Position numbers and translations under genes: made by a program
Source of the DNA: Paramacrobiotus richtersi
Taxonomy: Eukaryota; Tardigrada; Eutardigrada; Parachela; Macrobiotidae
NCBI GenBank assembly: GCA_034698045.1
Contig: JAQGAU010000069.1
Location: forward strand, 1-45,863
DNA: 45,863 nt
Reading direction: 5' to 3'
Part shown: positions 8,350-19,024 of the stretch, in pieces
Numbering within the stretch: position 1 is the stretch's first letter
Layout: each line of letters opens with the position of its first letter
Notes under the pieces: model-generated
Database searches by the model: none
What the model was told of the DNA's origin: nothing
The model's input: only the letters and a program-made list of their open reading frames with translations

Positions 8350-11240
8350 TGGGTACTTTGGCCTGTGATTTGTTCTTGGATTAGTGTTATTTGATGATGA
8401 TGTCGTTAAGTGTTGTACAATTTTGTATGATGCTGTAATGTGAATAGTGTAGTTCGTAACCACAATAGAGGGAAGCAAATACAGGATTAAATGTTCGGCG
8501 TTGGAATTTTTTTGTGATTTTGTTCGTCAGTACGCCCCTCTCACTGGTCGGCATTTTTATTCTCGACGGGTAAGCAAATCAGACCCTGCATCATTAACCA
8601 ATAGCCGTCGCCTCAAGAATATTCCATAAATATTTTTCTTTGTTTCGGGGAACGTCCATTAATGAAACAGCATTTGTTCAGACCGATTAATGGACACCGC
8701 TCGTGTCAGTTTGACTTGGTCAGGTCTCAACGGAGGGGACAATGGGTCAGAATTTAATTCGAAATTATCACATTTTCAATCGGTGGTTCACTTCATTCAA
8801 TATTCCTGAGGATAGAAAACACTCAACCGAAAAAATGTCCAAAAATGTGCAGTGATACAAACGACACGGAGCACTCTTACGCAGACAAAACCAAAAGCAT
8901 TGTTTTAATCCAAAAATGTGCCACAGGACGATGGAGAAAAGCTCGGTGAAAAAAACAGATTAATCTACGTACCGGATAGCCTTGTAACGGGAGTTGCGCG
9001 CGCCATCAAAGACACATGAAAAGAACATAAAACAAACCACGATGATTAGCATGTACACGTCTAGTGGGCGGAGTGTTCTTAAGGTGTTTTTTGATCATAA
9101 TTTTCGGTTTGGATGCGTTGGCGTTCGGGAAGCTCTCCACCGACTTCCCATTCTTGAAGAAGATGAAGAAACACAAAAATTCAATGCATAATGAACCGAT
9201 ATCAAAACTAGACCCACATTTTAGAAAACGTCTTTCCACACCAGAAAGGAACAGTAGCACCGCCAAACCTCCTTACAAATAAACAACAATAAACAAACAA
9301 TTCGACCGCGTGCTTGTCTAAGCACAATCAATACGACAAACAGACAATATTCACATTGTAAACGTTCTTCACCGGGCACAACTTGTGCCTGACAACGAGT
9401 CACTGACTTTGATGTTCGATCAGCTTGTTTTGCAACAAATTACTCAAATTAACATAGGTACGCATATATACGAATAATTATGTCGTAATAATTATGAATA
9501 AAAACTTTAAATAATTATGTTATTTGTTAATTAAGATAATTTCACTCACATGGCACCGGCAGCACATTTAACATGCGAACAATTTCCGTTCTTTCCTGTA
9601 GCTACATTTAATTATGAAGATATTTCTAATAAAATCCAAACGAGCTCAAGTAGAAAATGGAGGCAATCCTTAAGATCAACGGGATGACTAGTGAGTCGCC
9701 ACTGCCAGCGCCCTTTTACGACAGCGTAGGTGCCAACAGTTGCTGCCGAACTGTTTCGCATAGTGCTCGGTAGGTGGACATGCATCTGGGATTTCTTCAC
9801 TGGCGCTTTGTGGCGCAGAATCCGCTTCTTGATAACCGTATTAGGAATATGTTTTATGTCCCATATCCTTATATTTTACGGCCCTCAAGCCGAGCTAAAT
9901 TATGTTCTGCACCGCAAAAGCGGCAGTAAACGCTAAGTCCGTGACAGAAGGTGCGCTGTCATGCCAGGGCGGCAGCAGTGCTGATTTCTTCATCTTTCTT
10001 CCTATTCATTTTATCTTTCAAATTATATCCCAGCCATCCTTAGGCCCGTTTCGACATGAGCTGTCCAGTAAAAATACTTTCATAATTAAATGCACTTAAA
10101 GGAAAAACAGGAATTATTTGCGTGTTAAATGTGATGCCGGCGTCTTGTCAGTTTATTTCATAACGTTCTGCAGTGACCTATCTCATTAGTTAGAAATATA
10201 AAATAAATGTAGGAATACTACAACAAAATTCAACAAAATTTATGTAGTTGCAGTACTCGTGCATAGTGCCAGCTATCTTATTTTATTTCGCAAATAAAAC
10301 AAAGTAAAAAATACTCGAACTAAATATAAGAATATCACAAAAAAAAATGTAAATTAGATGTACATTGAAGTTTGTCAAATCATACTTGGAGAGCGAATCA
10401 AGAAAAAACTAACGGAGGCAACTAACAGAAAAATTCATAAACGGCTTCACACCAAAAAAAGAACTAAAGTCAGACGGCTAATGAGTCAAAAAAAAACCGG
10501 GCAATCTTCACAGACAGTATTAAAATTTTACTTGCTGGTTTGTCCGTCTTATCTCTCCCCATAGAATTTCGCACAGTAAGCTCGTGAGCCTTATTTTTTT
10601 CCCGTTTTCGCCCTTTAATGGTTCCGACCTCAGTATCAAACCAAATATATTACACAAAACAGTTAAATGAGCGACCTGACACTGTCCTTATTATAATAAT
10701 TAAAACATACCTTTTACTATTACATTTTCCTGTTACCACTGACTTATTCTCGTATTTACTCATATATCGCCCAGGGCGATTTTTTAAATCGCCTACCGAG
10801 AGGTGCACTGATTGTTTCAACTGAGTTTCTCGGATTACGGACATTTTTTTATCCAGTAGAAACTGGTCTGAAATTTACCATCTCCTGCTGTCTGTTTCTT
10901 CAGCAGTTGGAGAGTTCATCTGGAAGATGCTAATCCCCCTGATAATTCCTCCGCGTCTGCCTACGACTTTTTCAGATCGTCCTCGTCAGTCAGAAACCTA
11001 TGCCCGATAACCGTGGATACGTAATCCTTCTCGAAATCTTTTCTCCGCGAATATACATTTGGGCTGATTAGAGATTTGTGACTGTATTCACGAGGACGAA
11101 TGCGAACGCAATTGGTCAAGGTGGGAACATGCCCCAAAATGTCTAATTGGTATAATACGACATTTTCTGCCGAGTGATCGGTGGCCATCATGGCTTTACG
11201 CCAATGTGATGTGTACGTATTATGGTCCTTACACGATAAG
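8350..11240. other. Long stretch without a convincing gene
   Basis: This stretch is mostly AT-rich. Two weak hints exist. At about 9064-9282 a frame has a hydrophobic start (FLIIIFGLDALAFG) and a basic tail, followed by AATAAA-like motifs near 9280. At 9658 an ATG opens a short frame that could end at a GTAGGT donor near 9772. Neither has a recognised family or a complete structure. The tracts at 9480-9530 and 10200-10360 are strongly AT-rich. Nothing resembling a tRNA or rRNA was seen. Confidence 0.35.
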
Positions 11241-11248
11241 CCGCAGAA

Positions 11249-11995
11249 TTACTGGAATGAGAAATGGTAACCCTGCTGGTCGCGGGCGGACGCGCGGCCG
11301 CCGGCTTTTTGTCGGGCTAGTGAGGCGGCGCGGCGGTCTGGGGGCGGGGGTGCCGGGTCGTCATCGTCATCGTCATCGTCATTGTCATCATCATCATCAT
11401 CGTCATCGCATCGTCATCGCATCGTCATGGTCATGGTCATCGTCATCGTCGTCGTCATCGTCGTCGTCATCGTCATCATCGTCCTCGTCTTTGCCCTCGG
11501 GCAAGGAAAAGGCGATGTTCTTGGCGTCGTGAGCGGCGTGGATTATGGCCATTAGTTTATGGTACACGTTAGGCGCGAACTCAGCGGCGCACCCTACATC
11601 GTCAAGGTTTTTACGAGCCAGCTAATCCTCAGCGATATCGCTTTGGTACCTTCGCGTCGGCGAATCGATTCTCTTTGGGCGTCCAATTGAGACTTGAGGG
11701 TCGCCTCGCTCTCGGCGCTCTCCTCGACCAAGGCGCGTGGGGTGCTCTCGCGTTTGGCGCCCTTCTAGGCCTGGGCGCGTAAAGCGTTCAAGCGCTTGGC
11801 AGCGGCGTCCAGGATAGCCTTGTAGTTGGCTCCGACCTCTTGCGCCACTTGACATATGGCTTGCGGAAAACCTCGGCGATTCGTCCGCAGCACTTAGTGC
11901 CGTATCCACCACAGGACGCCCCTGCTCCTTAGTGTTTTTCAGGGCCCCTCTTCTGCTGCCTTAAGGATGACTTTATTGTTTGATAGTTCCGGCAT
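11249..11995 (-). pseudogene. Relic of a coiled-coil protein with an aspartate tract
   Basis: On the minus strand an ATG at 11995 starts MPELSNNKVILKAAEEG and then breaks. Fragments in switching frames continue with helical, charged sequence: AQEVGANYKAILDAAAKRLN, then a stop, then EESAESEATLKSQLDAQRES, then another break. A stop follows, then FAPNVYHKLMAIIHAAHDAK, KNIAFSLPEGKDED, an aspartate run from the TCATCG repeat, and a Pro/Arg-rich tail to TAA near 11249. At least two frameshifts and two stops are visible. The coding quality between breaks suggests a real gene once. The family is not recognised; the acidic run followed by a basic tail is typical of nuclear proteins, which is inference. 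Confidence 0.45.
11359..11491. repeat. TCATCG-type hexanucleotide repeat
   Basis: The plus strand is a run of TCATCG, TCGTCG and TCATCA units with occasional slips such as TCATCGCATCG. Read on the minus strand in the relic's frame it encodes mainly Asp with a few His. Irregular units break the frame inside the run. Confidence 0.8.
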
Positions 11996-12840
11996 TGTCC
12001 TAAAAATAAAGATGCTCCTGGAGAGTCGAAATCGAATCTCCTGATTGTGCGTTTACAAGATCTGCGCAAGCTCTGACTTGGATCGACTTATGACCGATCG
12101 ACAGTTTTGCAAGGGTAGTGCAGTAGAGTAGCTGAAGGTTCCCGATAACACTCGGACAAGGTTGCAATTGCTTCCTCCTTCTAGAATGTTCTAAGGAGAC
12201 CTCCGCTTATTATAAAGTAACTGTCTGGCACTAGTGACAGAATCTCGCAAAACTGATTGTAATTCCTACTGCAAAATAAGTGACGGAGTTTTGATAAATG
12301 CGGAAAGCTGATCAAAAACGACAAAACGCAAGTGCAAGGGCCAGCAAGGCAGTTATGTGCAGCAAAAAACTTGCTATGGCATGTAACGAGTTACAAGCAC
12401 GCAGCAAGCTGCTTTCCGCACGGCAGGTACCGCACCGAACGGTTCGTATGTCGTGGAAAACGTCATAGTTACTGACTAGTCAAGCGAGCGCTTTTTGTTA
12501 ATGGAGCATGATTTAATGCGGTTATGGCATAACGGCGCTGGAATTCCAGTGTCTTAAGGTTACTGGAATGAAACCCACATTCAGAAGTGTCTCTGTTGTG
12601 GATTTTTGCCGACGCGCTTAAACACGATGTTCATTTTGTAAATTTTTGTTTGCGATGTTGGGAGCTGTAGCTTAAAGTTAGACTTGCTTTTGACGAAATC
12701 TGCAAAAAATCTCGATCCCGTTGTACGGAACTGTCTTAACTGGTTCATTAATGAATGTATGTAATTGCTGTTTAGAATGGGAATGTCACGGACGATCTGT
12801 GAGCCTGTGTTGAGTGCGTGATTTCCCGCCTTTCAGCGCG
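11996..12840. other. Upstream region of ATR-a
   Basis: There is no gene. The last 250 bases resemble the 5' flank of ATR-b and ATR-c (TCTCGATCCC, then AGAATGGGAATGTCACGGACGATCT before the ATG). This indicates the duplicated block starts upstream of exon 1. The conserved 168-bp island found before ATR-b and ATR-c is not present here. Confidence 0.4.
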
Positions 12841-13255
12841 ATGGAGGCAGCCACAGACAACGATCGCGCTGCAATCGGCATGGAATCGCACGACGCGCCT
12901 GTCTAACCCAACGAGAACGTTACAACATCGACGCGCCAAACCCGCCAATGGGGTGGGTGATGCAGAAATGGACGAGGCCCGCTCGGATTCCTCGACTGGA
13001 GTTGCTCGAAGAGCTGAACTGCTCCTTCAGTTTTTCGCCGGCTGTCAGCCCCAAAATCAAGTAAGAACCCTTTTGTTCACGTCAAAACGGTAGAGAAAAA
13101 TGAGGAACCGAAAGTACCACCCAGAAAACGGTTTAGTGCAGCGTCTAACCAGCAGCAAAGAAGAGATTAGTGCTTTTTTCGGGGGGTACTGAGATGCTGT
13201 CACGCCGCGCGATTAAGAGGTTGCTTGCAGGCTTGCAATGTAATTCACCTGCACA
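12841..13255 (+). pseudogene. ATR: ATR-like copy a: exon 1 only
   Basis: The ATG at 12841 begins MEAATDNDRAA and aligns with exon 1 of ATR-b (16274) and ATR-c (25102). Shared blocks include the GDAEMDEARSDSS region, a KTVEKNEEPKVPPRKRFSA region and SAASNQQ. The frame is broken by several indels: the stretches MEAATDN, GVGDAEMDEARS and VPPRKRFSA lie in different frames. The donor, GTAAGC in copy c, is changed to GATAAGC. No further ATR exon follows; WEE1-like sequence begins 450 bases later. Exon 1 on its own has no recognised domain. The ATR identity rests on exons 2-9 of the other copies. Confidence 0.6.
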
Positions 13256-13703
13256 AGATAAGCACAATTTTTTACTTTTATCATTGCGTATTTCATGAAC
13301 AGTGTATTATTTTTACATTATTTCTGAATTTATATCGCAAGAAAAAAAAATGCGTTCGTCTACTGTGAATTATTCCTGTTCCTATCCACCCAATTTTTAT
13401 GGAATTTGTTCCTTCTAAGGGGTGCTACTCACATGTATACGCTATATATACAATACGTAGTATCGTTCTATGCTTGAGCGGTAGCTCCGGCGCCTATTGA
13501 CGTGCTACTTTATACTAAGACTGCACTTTAACATAAAAGAGTTTGCAGCCTTGAATTTGACGAACAATCAAATAGCTATAAGACTAAAAGGCCAACTTCT
13601 GGTTCCGCTCCGTTTTTGAATATCACACGTATCAATTGGTGGCTTAAGAGGCCTGCCAGTCATTTTACCTTGGCTGGCACGGACACTTATAACCTTTTGA
13701 TAC

Positions 13704-14070
13704 GTGACATTTAACGCCGCGTTGTTTCAAAGGGTAAGCATCCGCCGCCACATCGTCGACCATTTGCAGAGGTTCTGTAATGCTCCATCAACAGCGATGG
13801 TCATCGATCTCAATTTGTTCAGGAAGCTAGGAGTGAGGCTCAATGCAACACTCTCAACATGGAACGTAATGTTAATTCTTTCTTACCTGCTTGTCTGGCA
13901 TATAAGGAGTCTGACGTTGGTCGTACCGGATATTAGCCGCTAAAACGATCCGCTTCCGCTATGTTGTATACGGTTGACTTGATGATGTGGTTAGATCGTA
14001 TATTTCTGTAAAATGGCAGCGTTGTAAAGGTGCTACGTTTTGTTCGGAATGATTTCCCCCCGCCTAAAAA
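13704..14070 (+). pseudogene. WEE1: WEE1-like copy a: N-terminal fragment
   Basis: This fragment aligns with 21577-21890 (copy b) and 28225-28480 (copy c). Shared segments are SIRRHIVDHLQRFCNAPSTA, VIDLNLFRKLGVRLNA and a GTTGTAAAGGTG..TTTTGTT block. The region is the non-catalytic N-terminus of the WEE1-like gene; the kinase exons are missing here. Stops occur after ISR and beyond. It lies between ATR-a and Z-a, the same order as in the fuller units. Confidence 0.55.
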
Positions 14071-14071
14071 A

Positions 14072-15455
14072 AACATTCTGCCATCTCCGCGTTTTCAACC
14101 CGTTCTTTCACCAGATTGCTAACAAGTTGACGTGCTTTCACTTCACTCAGCCGATTCTCCGCTGCACCCTATAAAAAAGTGTGTTCAATATTTTAACAGG
14201 GATGAGAGCATTTTGTATAGGGAAACTATCATGACAAATATACAGAACTAAGATAAATAGTACAAAAATTTCGAAAAGAACTGTGTTGAGGTTTATATAA
14301 TAATTCGGCAGGCTCACCACTTCATCTCTTGCTGTATAGGAGCAAATTCCGTCTTGAGTTCATCAGAGGCCTTCTCCAGGATCTCGGGATTCTGTTTCGA
14401 AATCAACACCAGTTAGTCAATCACTTCCCGAAGTAACAACTGTTGTGCGTACATACCGACTTGTACGAGTTTATCACAGTCTTGCTGAGTTCGAAGGTGG
14501 TCTCGAAGCGCTCGTGCAGCCCTACAAAAACACACTGCAACCCTTTCTGGTCGGCAGTCGCGTGGGCTGAACGCAGTATGGCAGTGGCCAGTTCCTCCTG
14601 AAAGGTTTTCAGTTTGGCCAGCTGCGTCTGGACTGCACCCTCGTACATGGCCGCCAGGCCTTCCATTGAGTATGTAAAACGTTCCACCATGGTCTGAAAC
14701 AGTTTTCCCAATTAAATTTCAATACTTACTTGTTTTTTCCAATTCAAGTTCAATACTAGTTTTACTATCCCTATTCAACTTCAGCCTTAACTTTATTCAG
14801 TAACCGTTTTTTAAACCGATTTTTCAGAAATAAATAATTAAAAAGTCAATAATCACATTCACGTGCGGTCCTGTATCATAACCGAGTTTGGTGCCTTTGG
14901 CTACAGTAGTGTCATGGTGTACATGCCTCGCGCATGTTACCATCGTGTTTACCATGTGCATGTATCGTGTTAGCTATGTTCGTTGACTGGCCCCGCGGCC
15001 AGGTTTCATAATTGCTGTCTCACATGTCTCACAGTCTTACTTCTAGTATATAATGAGCTCGTCTCATTATACTAGATAGACTAGTCTAGAATGGAATAAA
15101 GTAGCTACTTACCTTACATCTATCCATTTCAGTAGTCACGACAATAACAAACGATAATTAATAGTAATAACGTGTTTCACTTCTGTCTCCTGTTGTCAAA
15201 TATAAAGTCCAATTTCGCAGCAAGCACATTCAAACGCAGAAAATCTGCAGAAAATTTGAAATAAAATAAAACCAAGAGACGCAAGTCCTCGACATAGTAA
15301 GAAATTTCCGGTATATTCTCGTCCACATTTCGCGATGTACTTTCCGAGGTAACCGAGGAATCGTTGCGTGACTGTGTAGAGGATGCAGCAGCTCGTTTCG
15401 GTGGCGGAGAAACCGTTTCACATTCCGCTGGGGTCTTTCGCTTTCTCGAACTCAT
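14072..15455 (-). pseudogene. Gene Z, copy a: unidentified coiled-coil protein
   Basis: Minus strand. Exon 1 starts at ATG 15455 and encodes a basic, Ser/Pro-rich segment (MSSRKRKTPAECETVSPPP then KRAAASSTQSRNDSSVTS) ending near NVDENIPEIS. Exon 2 is 14693-14457, with acceptor GTTTCAG and donor GTATGT. It is all helical, with heptad-like spacing (AKLKTFQEELATAIL, then ERFETTFELSKTVIN). Exon 3 is 14391-14318, with an acceptor GAAACAG, reading NPEILEKASDELKTEF and ending EMKW before TGA or a GTGAGCC donor. A possible exon 4 (about 14169-14072, ENRLSEVKARQLVSNL) is out of phase relative to copy b. Exons 1-3 are open, so this copy could still make a short protein if translation ends at EMKW. The KRKTP and PPPKR clusters suggest a nuclear protein (inference). 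The family is unknown. Confidence 0.5.
15042..15076. repeat. Imperfect palindrome in Z-a intron 1
   Basis: TCTAGTATATAATGAG is followed after a few bases by CTCATTATACTAGA, forming a stem with a two-base bulge. It may be a small foldback remnant. Confidence 0.45.
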
Positions 15456-15640
15456 GGCCACAATTTATTATTTATGAGTATTAGCGTAACACATGAATGT
15501 GGCTTAAACCAACAGGCTATAAGCGCGCGCGAACTCGTGAGGCTGGATACACTTAAAACTGATAAGAAGAGTAATCAACAAAATGAGTAATCTTAAAATT
15601 TTTTTTAATTGCACAATTACAACTTTACAGAGTGAAAGAG

Positions 15641-15808
15641 CTTGATAAACTGACTCACGGTGACATATGTGGATGGAACTGCATTGTTCTGCAATAACTA
15701 TTGCCCCTGTGCGTAGGTGTTGCTTGTCTGCTTGCTTATACAGCTGACTACGGCAATTGAACAGGAACTAACCGCATGTGAGCAGTTTAGCTGATAAAGT
15801 ATACACGG
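15641..15808. other. Conserved intergenic island, copy 1 (Z / ATR-b)
   Basis: These 168 bases match 24441-24608 with a single difference (C at 15754, A at 24554) and no gaps, at a constant offset of 8800. Flanks on both sides are clearly less similar. The island lies between the divergent starts of Z and ATR, so it could be a shared promoter/enhancer, a small transcribed element, or a gene-conversion tract. Both strands carry short open frames across it, but these need not be coding. Confidence 0.7.
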
Positions 15809-18800
15809 AGCAGGGTTTTCCTGTGCAAGGCAGTGACCACCGGTCTGTCTTACAAGGAAATACTGTCCTATTCCATCGAGCAACAAGAAAACTCAGTTTA
15901 TCCCGTAACCGGTATCCGGTAAGAGCTCTCCGTGAATGCGCCTCAAGACAGAGAAATACCAGTGAGAATCAGATTTTATTGGCTGTACGCAGTAATTATT
16001 CACAAGGCCAGAAATTCCTCTGTACTTAACGAACCACACAACTCGGTATAACTAAACGGCGCACCCGATCGTTAGCGCCTCATTAAAAAACTTCAGTGTC
16101 TTCCAGCTTCTCTGCTTTTCTGTAATTTTGTTTATCGACTTGTTACTTGTAATCCCTGTTTTCGACGAAATTTTCTGAATCTCGATCCCAGTAATACAGA
16201 AATATTCTAGTTGTTGATGTTAATGTGATGGACGATCTCTAAGCCAGTGCGACGTTTCCAGCCTTTGAGCGCGATGGAAGCAGATACACGCGCTGCAAAC
16301 GGCATGGACTGGCACGGCGCCCTTGTGCAACCCGACGGTAACGTCTTAACTGGCGCTCCGAACCTAGCCAATGGGGATGGTGATGCAGAAATGGAGGATG
16401 CGCACTCGGAACCTTCGCTGGAGTGGCCCGAAGAGCTGAACCGCTCCTTAAGCTCTCCGCCAGTAGTTAACCCGGAATCCAAGGAAGAGCCTCCTGTTCA
16501 TGTCAAAAGGGACGAGGAGAATGGTTAGCCGAAAGTACCGCCGAGGGAACGGTTTAGGCTGCCTGCAGAAAAGAGGAGATTAAGGCTTTCATCGAGAGGG
16601 TATGGAATGCTGTACTGATGCGCGATGGAGTGGTTGCTTGCAGCAGAATAATTCACCTGTACAAGGTTACCCGTGAGCGCAAGTGTTCCTTTATTACCAC
16701 GTATTTTATCATTTATAGGAGTATTTTATTATCTGTATGTCGCAATAGAATCAGATGCTGCGTGGTCTACTGTGAATGATTATTGTTCTTATGATTAAGA
16801 TAGAAAAATGCCATAAAACTTGGTGTGATACGAATCTTATTAACCCAATTTTTATAGCACTTTTTTATTTTTCATAATGTCTTGACGTTTATGCTGTTCA
16901 AGAGATTTATCCTGGGTTTTGTGCTCCTTTTAATTTTATTATTTATTTTTGTTTATTTATTTGTCTTTTTCCGTTGTTACTGTGTGATTTTATGCTGTTA
17001 AATAATTTTATAATTTTACGTGGTTTATTCCATGATTTAGTTAGAATCTTCAAAAACTGATCGTCCGCCCACTGTCGCGACCGAGTCTCATCAGCGTGGC
17101 GGTGCGCATTCTTGGCGTGCTTCTCCTCCTCGTAAAATCGGAAAAAACGATGCAGATCCGCTCCCTGAATCTCTTCCTGACAGGCAGGTCGTCCTGAAAG
17201 CCTTGTCCGACTTTTATCACCAGTACAGTGTGCCCGTGGCTGATAGCATGGAGCGACCTGATCAGACCGATGATTTGATTCGCGATCTCTGGGATACGTT
17301 CAATTTTATTCTTGCCTGCATCCATCCGGATGATTGTATTACGGGTTTGCTGGAAATCGTGCTAGAAGACCATCTAGTGGACAAACCTTTGGTGAGAAAA
17401 TTAATGCATAACATAATTTTAAAAATGAAATTTTGCAGTGTGAGATTGTGGCCAGTGTGTGTAGATCGAGAACAGTATCGTTTTTAAAATGGAATTATGT
17501 CAAGGTTTTGTGTTTTATTACAATACTTGTAGAATTTGTCAGTTTACACAATTTTGAACGTCAAACTTGATTGGATCTCACAAACGCGTATGAGAAAAGT
17601 TATGTAATTTGCAAATAATATAAAGCCCACTGCCCACGTATCATCGATCATTCGTGTCGGTGTCCTCCGGTGTCGGTGTGGGTCATCCGCTGCCTAACCA
17701 AGGTGGCCGAGCTGCACGGGCAGCCCGCCTCGGGCATCATCCTGGCTAACACGCCCTGTATGGATCGCGACTGGCCGTCATAAACCTTGAGTGCGACGAA
17801 AAGAACATCTGGAAAATGGTGTTGGACTGTGTTCAAATCTACCGCCTCTCGGGCACTGTGGCCGGCTTTCTGCGTTTGTTGATGCCCTAACTCTTGCAGA
17901 CACTGTTGATGGATGGTTGTAAGCAAGCCAAGGAGGAGGTGGCCCATTCGGCCAATATCAGTGTGGTGCCCTTAGAGAAATTGTTCTTGCGTTTTATTGA
18001 GATGTTCCTGCCGCAGATGCTGGTATGAGCTTTAAAACAATGCAAGAATTTGATCATTCATTCGTTATTATTTTTAAGAATGTGTCATTTTATTTGGTTG
18101 GAAAAAGGTGTAAGCGCCCAGTCGCGAGGCGTTCGAACGCAGACTGACGACCGTGGAGGAAACGACTGGAAGCCGCGAGAGGTGCTGCTGGCGGCAGAGA
18201 ATTCCTGGGTCTACCAGAAGATTTTCCTCAGTTTCTACGACAAGCCGGAAGCGTTAAGGAACACTTTATGCGCTGGTGTTTTTTTTAACAGCCGCACGCA
18301 CCCCTCTTCGGTCGATCTCCCGCTGAAAAAAGCATTCTTCTTTTTCACTGTCGTATTGTAATTGAGTTATTTTGTGCAGATAATATATTAATCGTACAAT
18401 CGAAGTAAAATATATATTTATAAAAACTGAAAGTAGTTATTAATAAAAGTAATTGACTGGTGTTTGTCTAAACTAAAAAGTGGATAAAATGAATATTCTA
18501 GCAGAAATTACGTCAATGCTCGCACATGTGTAAAGAAACAAAATAAAAGTATTTGGTTTGTTCTTGTCCTAGGTGATGCAAGCGATTCGTAATCTGGCTG
18601 GCGTGCAGGGCCGGGAGCTGGATAGCGTTGACGATGGTAATCTGGCCGATCTAGCCGAGTACATTCAGCCGCGGTTCCTGGGATTTGTCTTCGATGCGGA
18701 CACCCCCCTTAAGGACCCCGAAAACAGTGTCCGGACCAAGCGGACAGTGCTGCTCAGTCTGGCGCGACTGATGCAGTTCATGTGCCCTGAACACGCCGCC

Positions 18801-19024
18801 GCCGTTCACATTAAACTCTTGGCCACGCTCAAGATCATTCTGCAGATCGCCACGCCGGAACTGCTGCCGGCCTGTTTCGAGTCCTGGAGTGCCTTCGTTT
18901 ACATACTGGACGTCGCGTCGCTCACTGAGTTAGAGACTACGCACAGTCGGCATGTTGACCAGTCTACAAAAAATTCTGAATTAGTTATTTGCATTTTGTC
19001 AAACGCGTATGTCTAATAACTTTA

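Noticed and set aside
11206..11532. Plus-strand His/Ser-repeat protein across the TCATCG tract
   Set aside because: The plus frame is a by-product of the repeat; the minus frame continues into better coding sequence on its upstream side.
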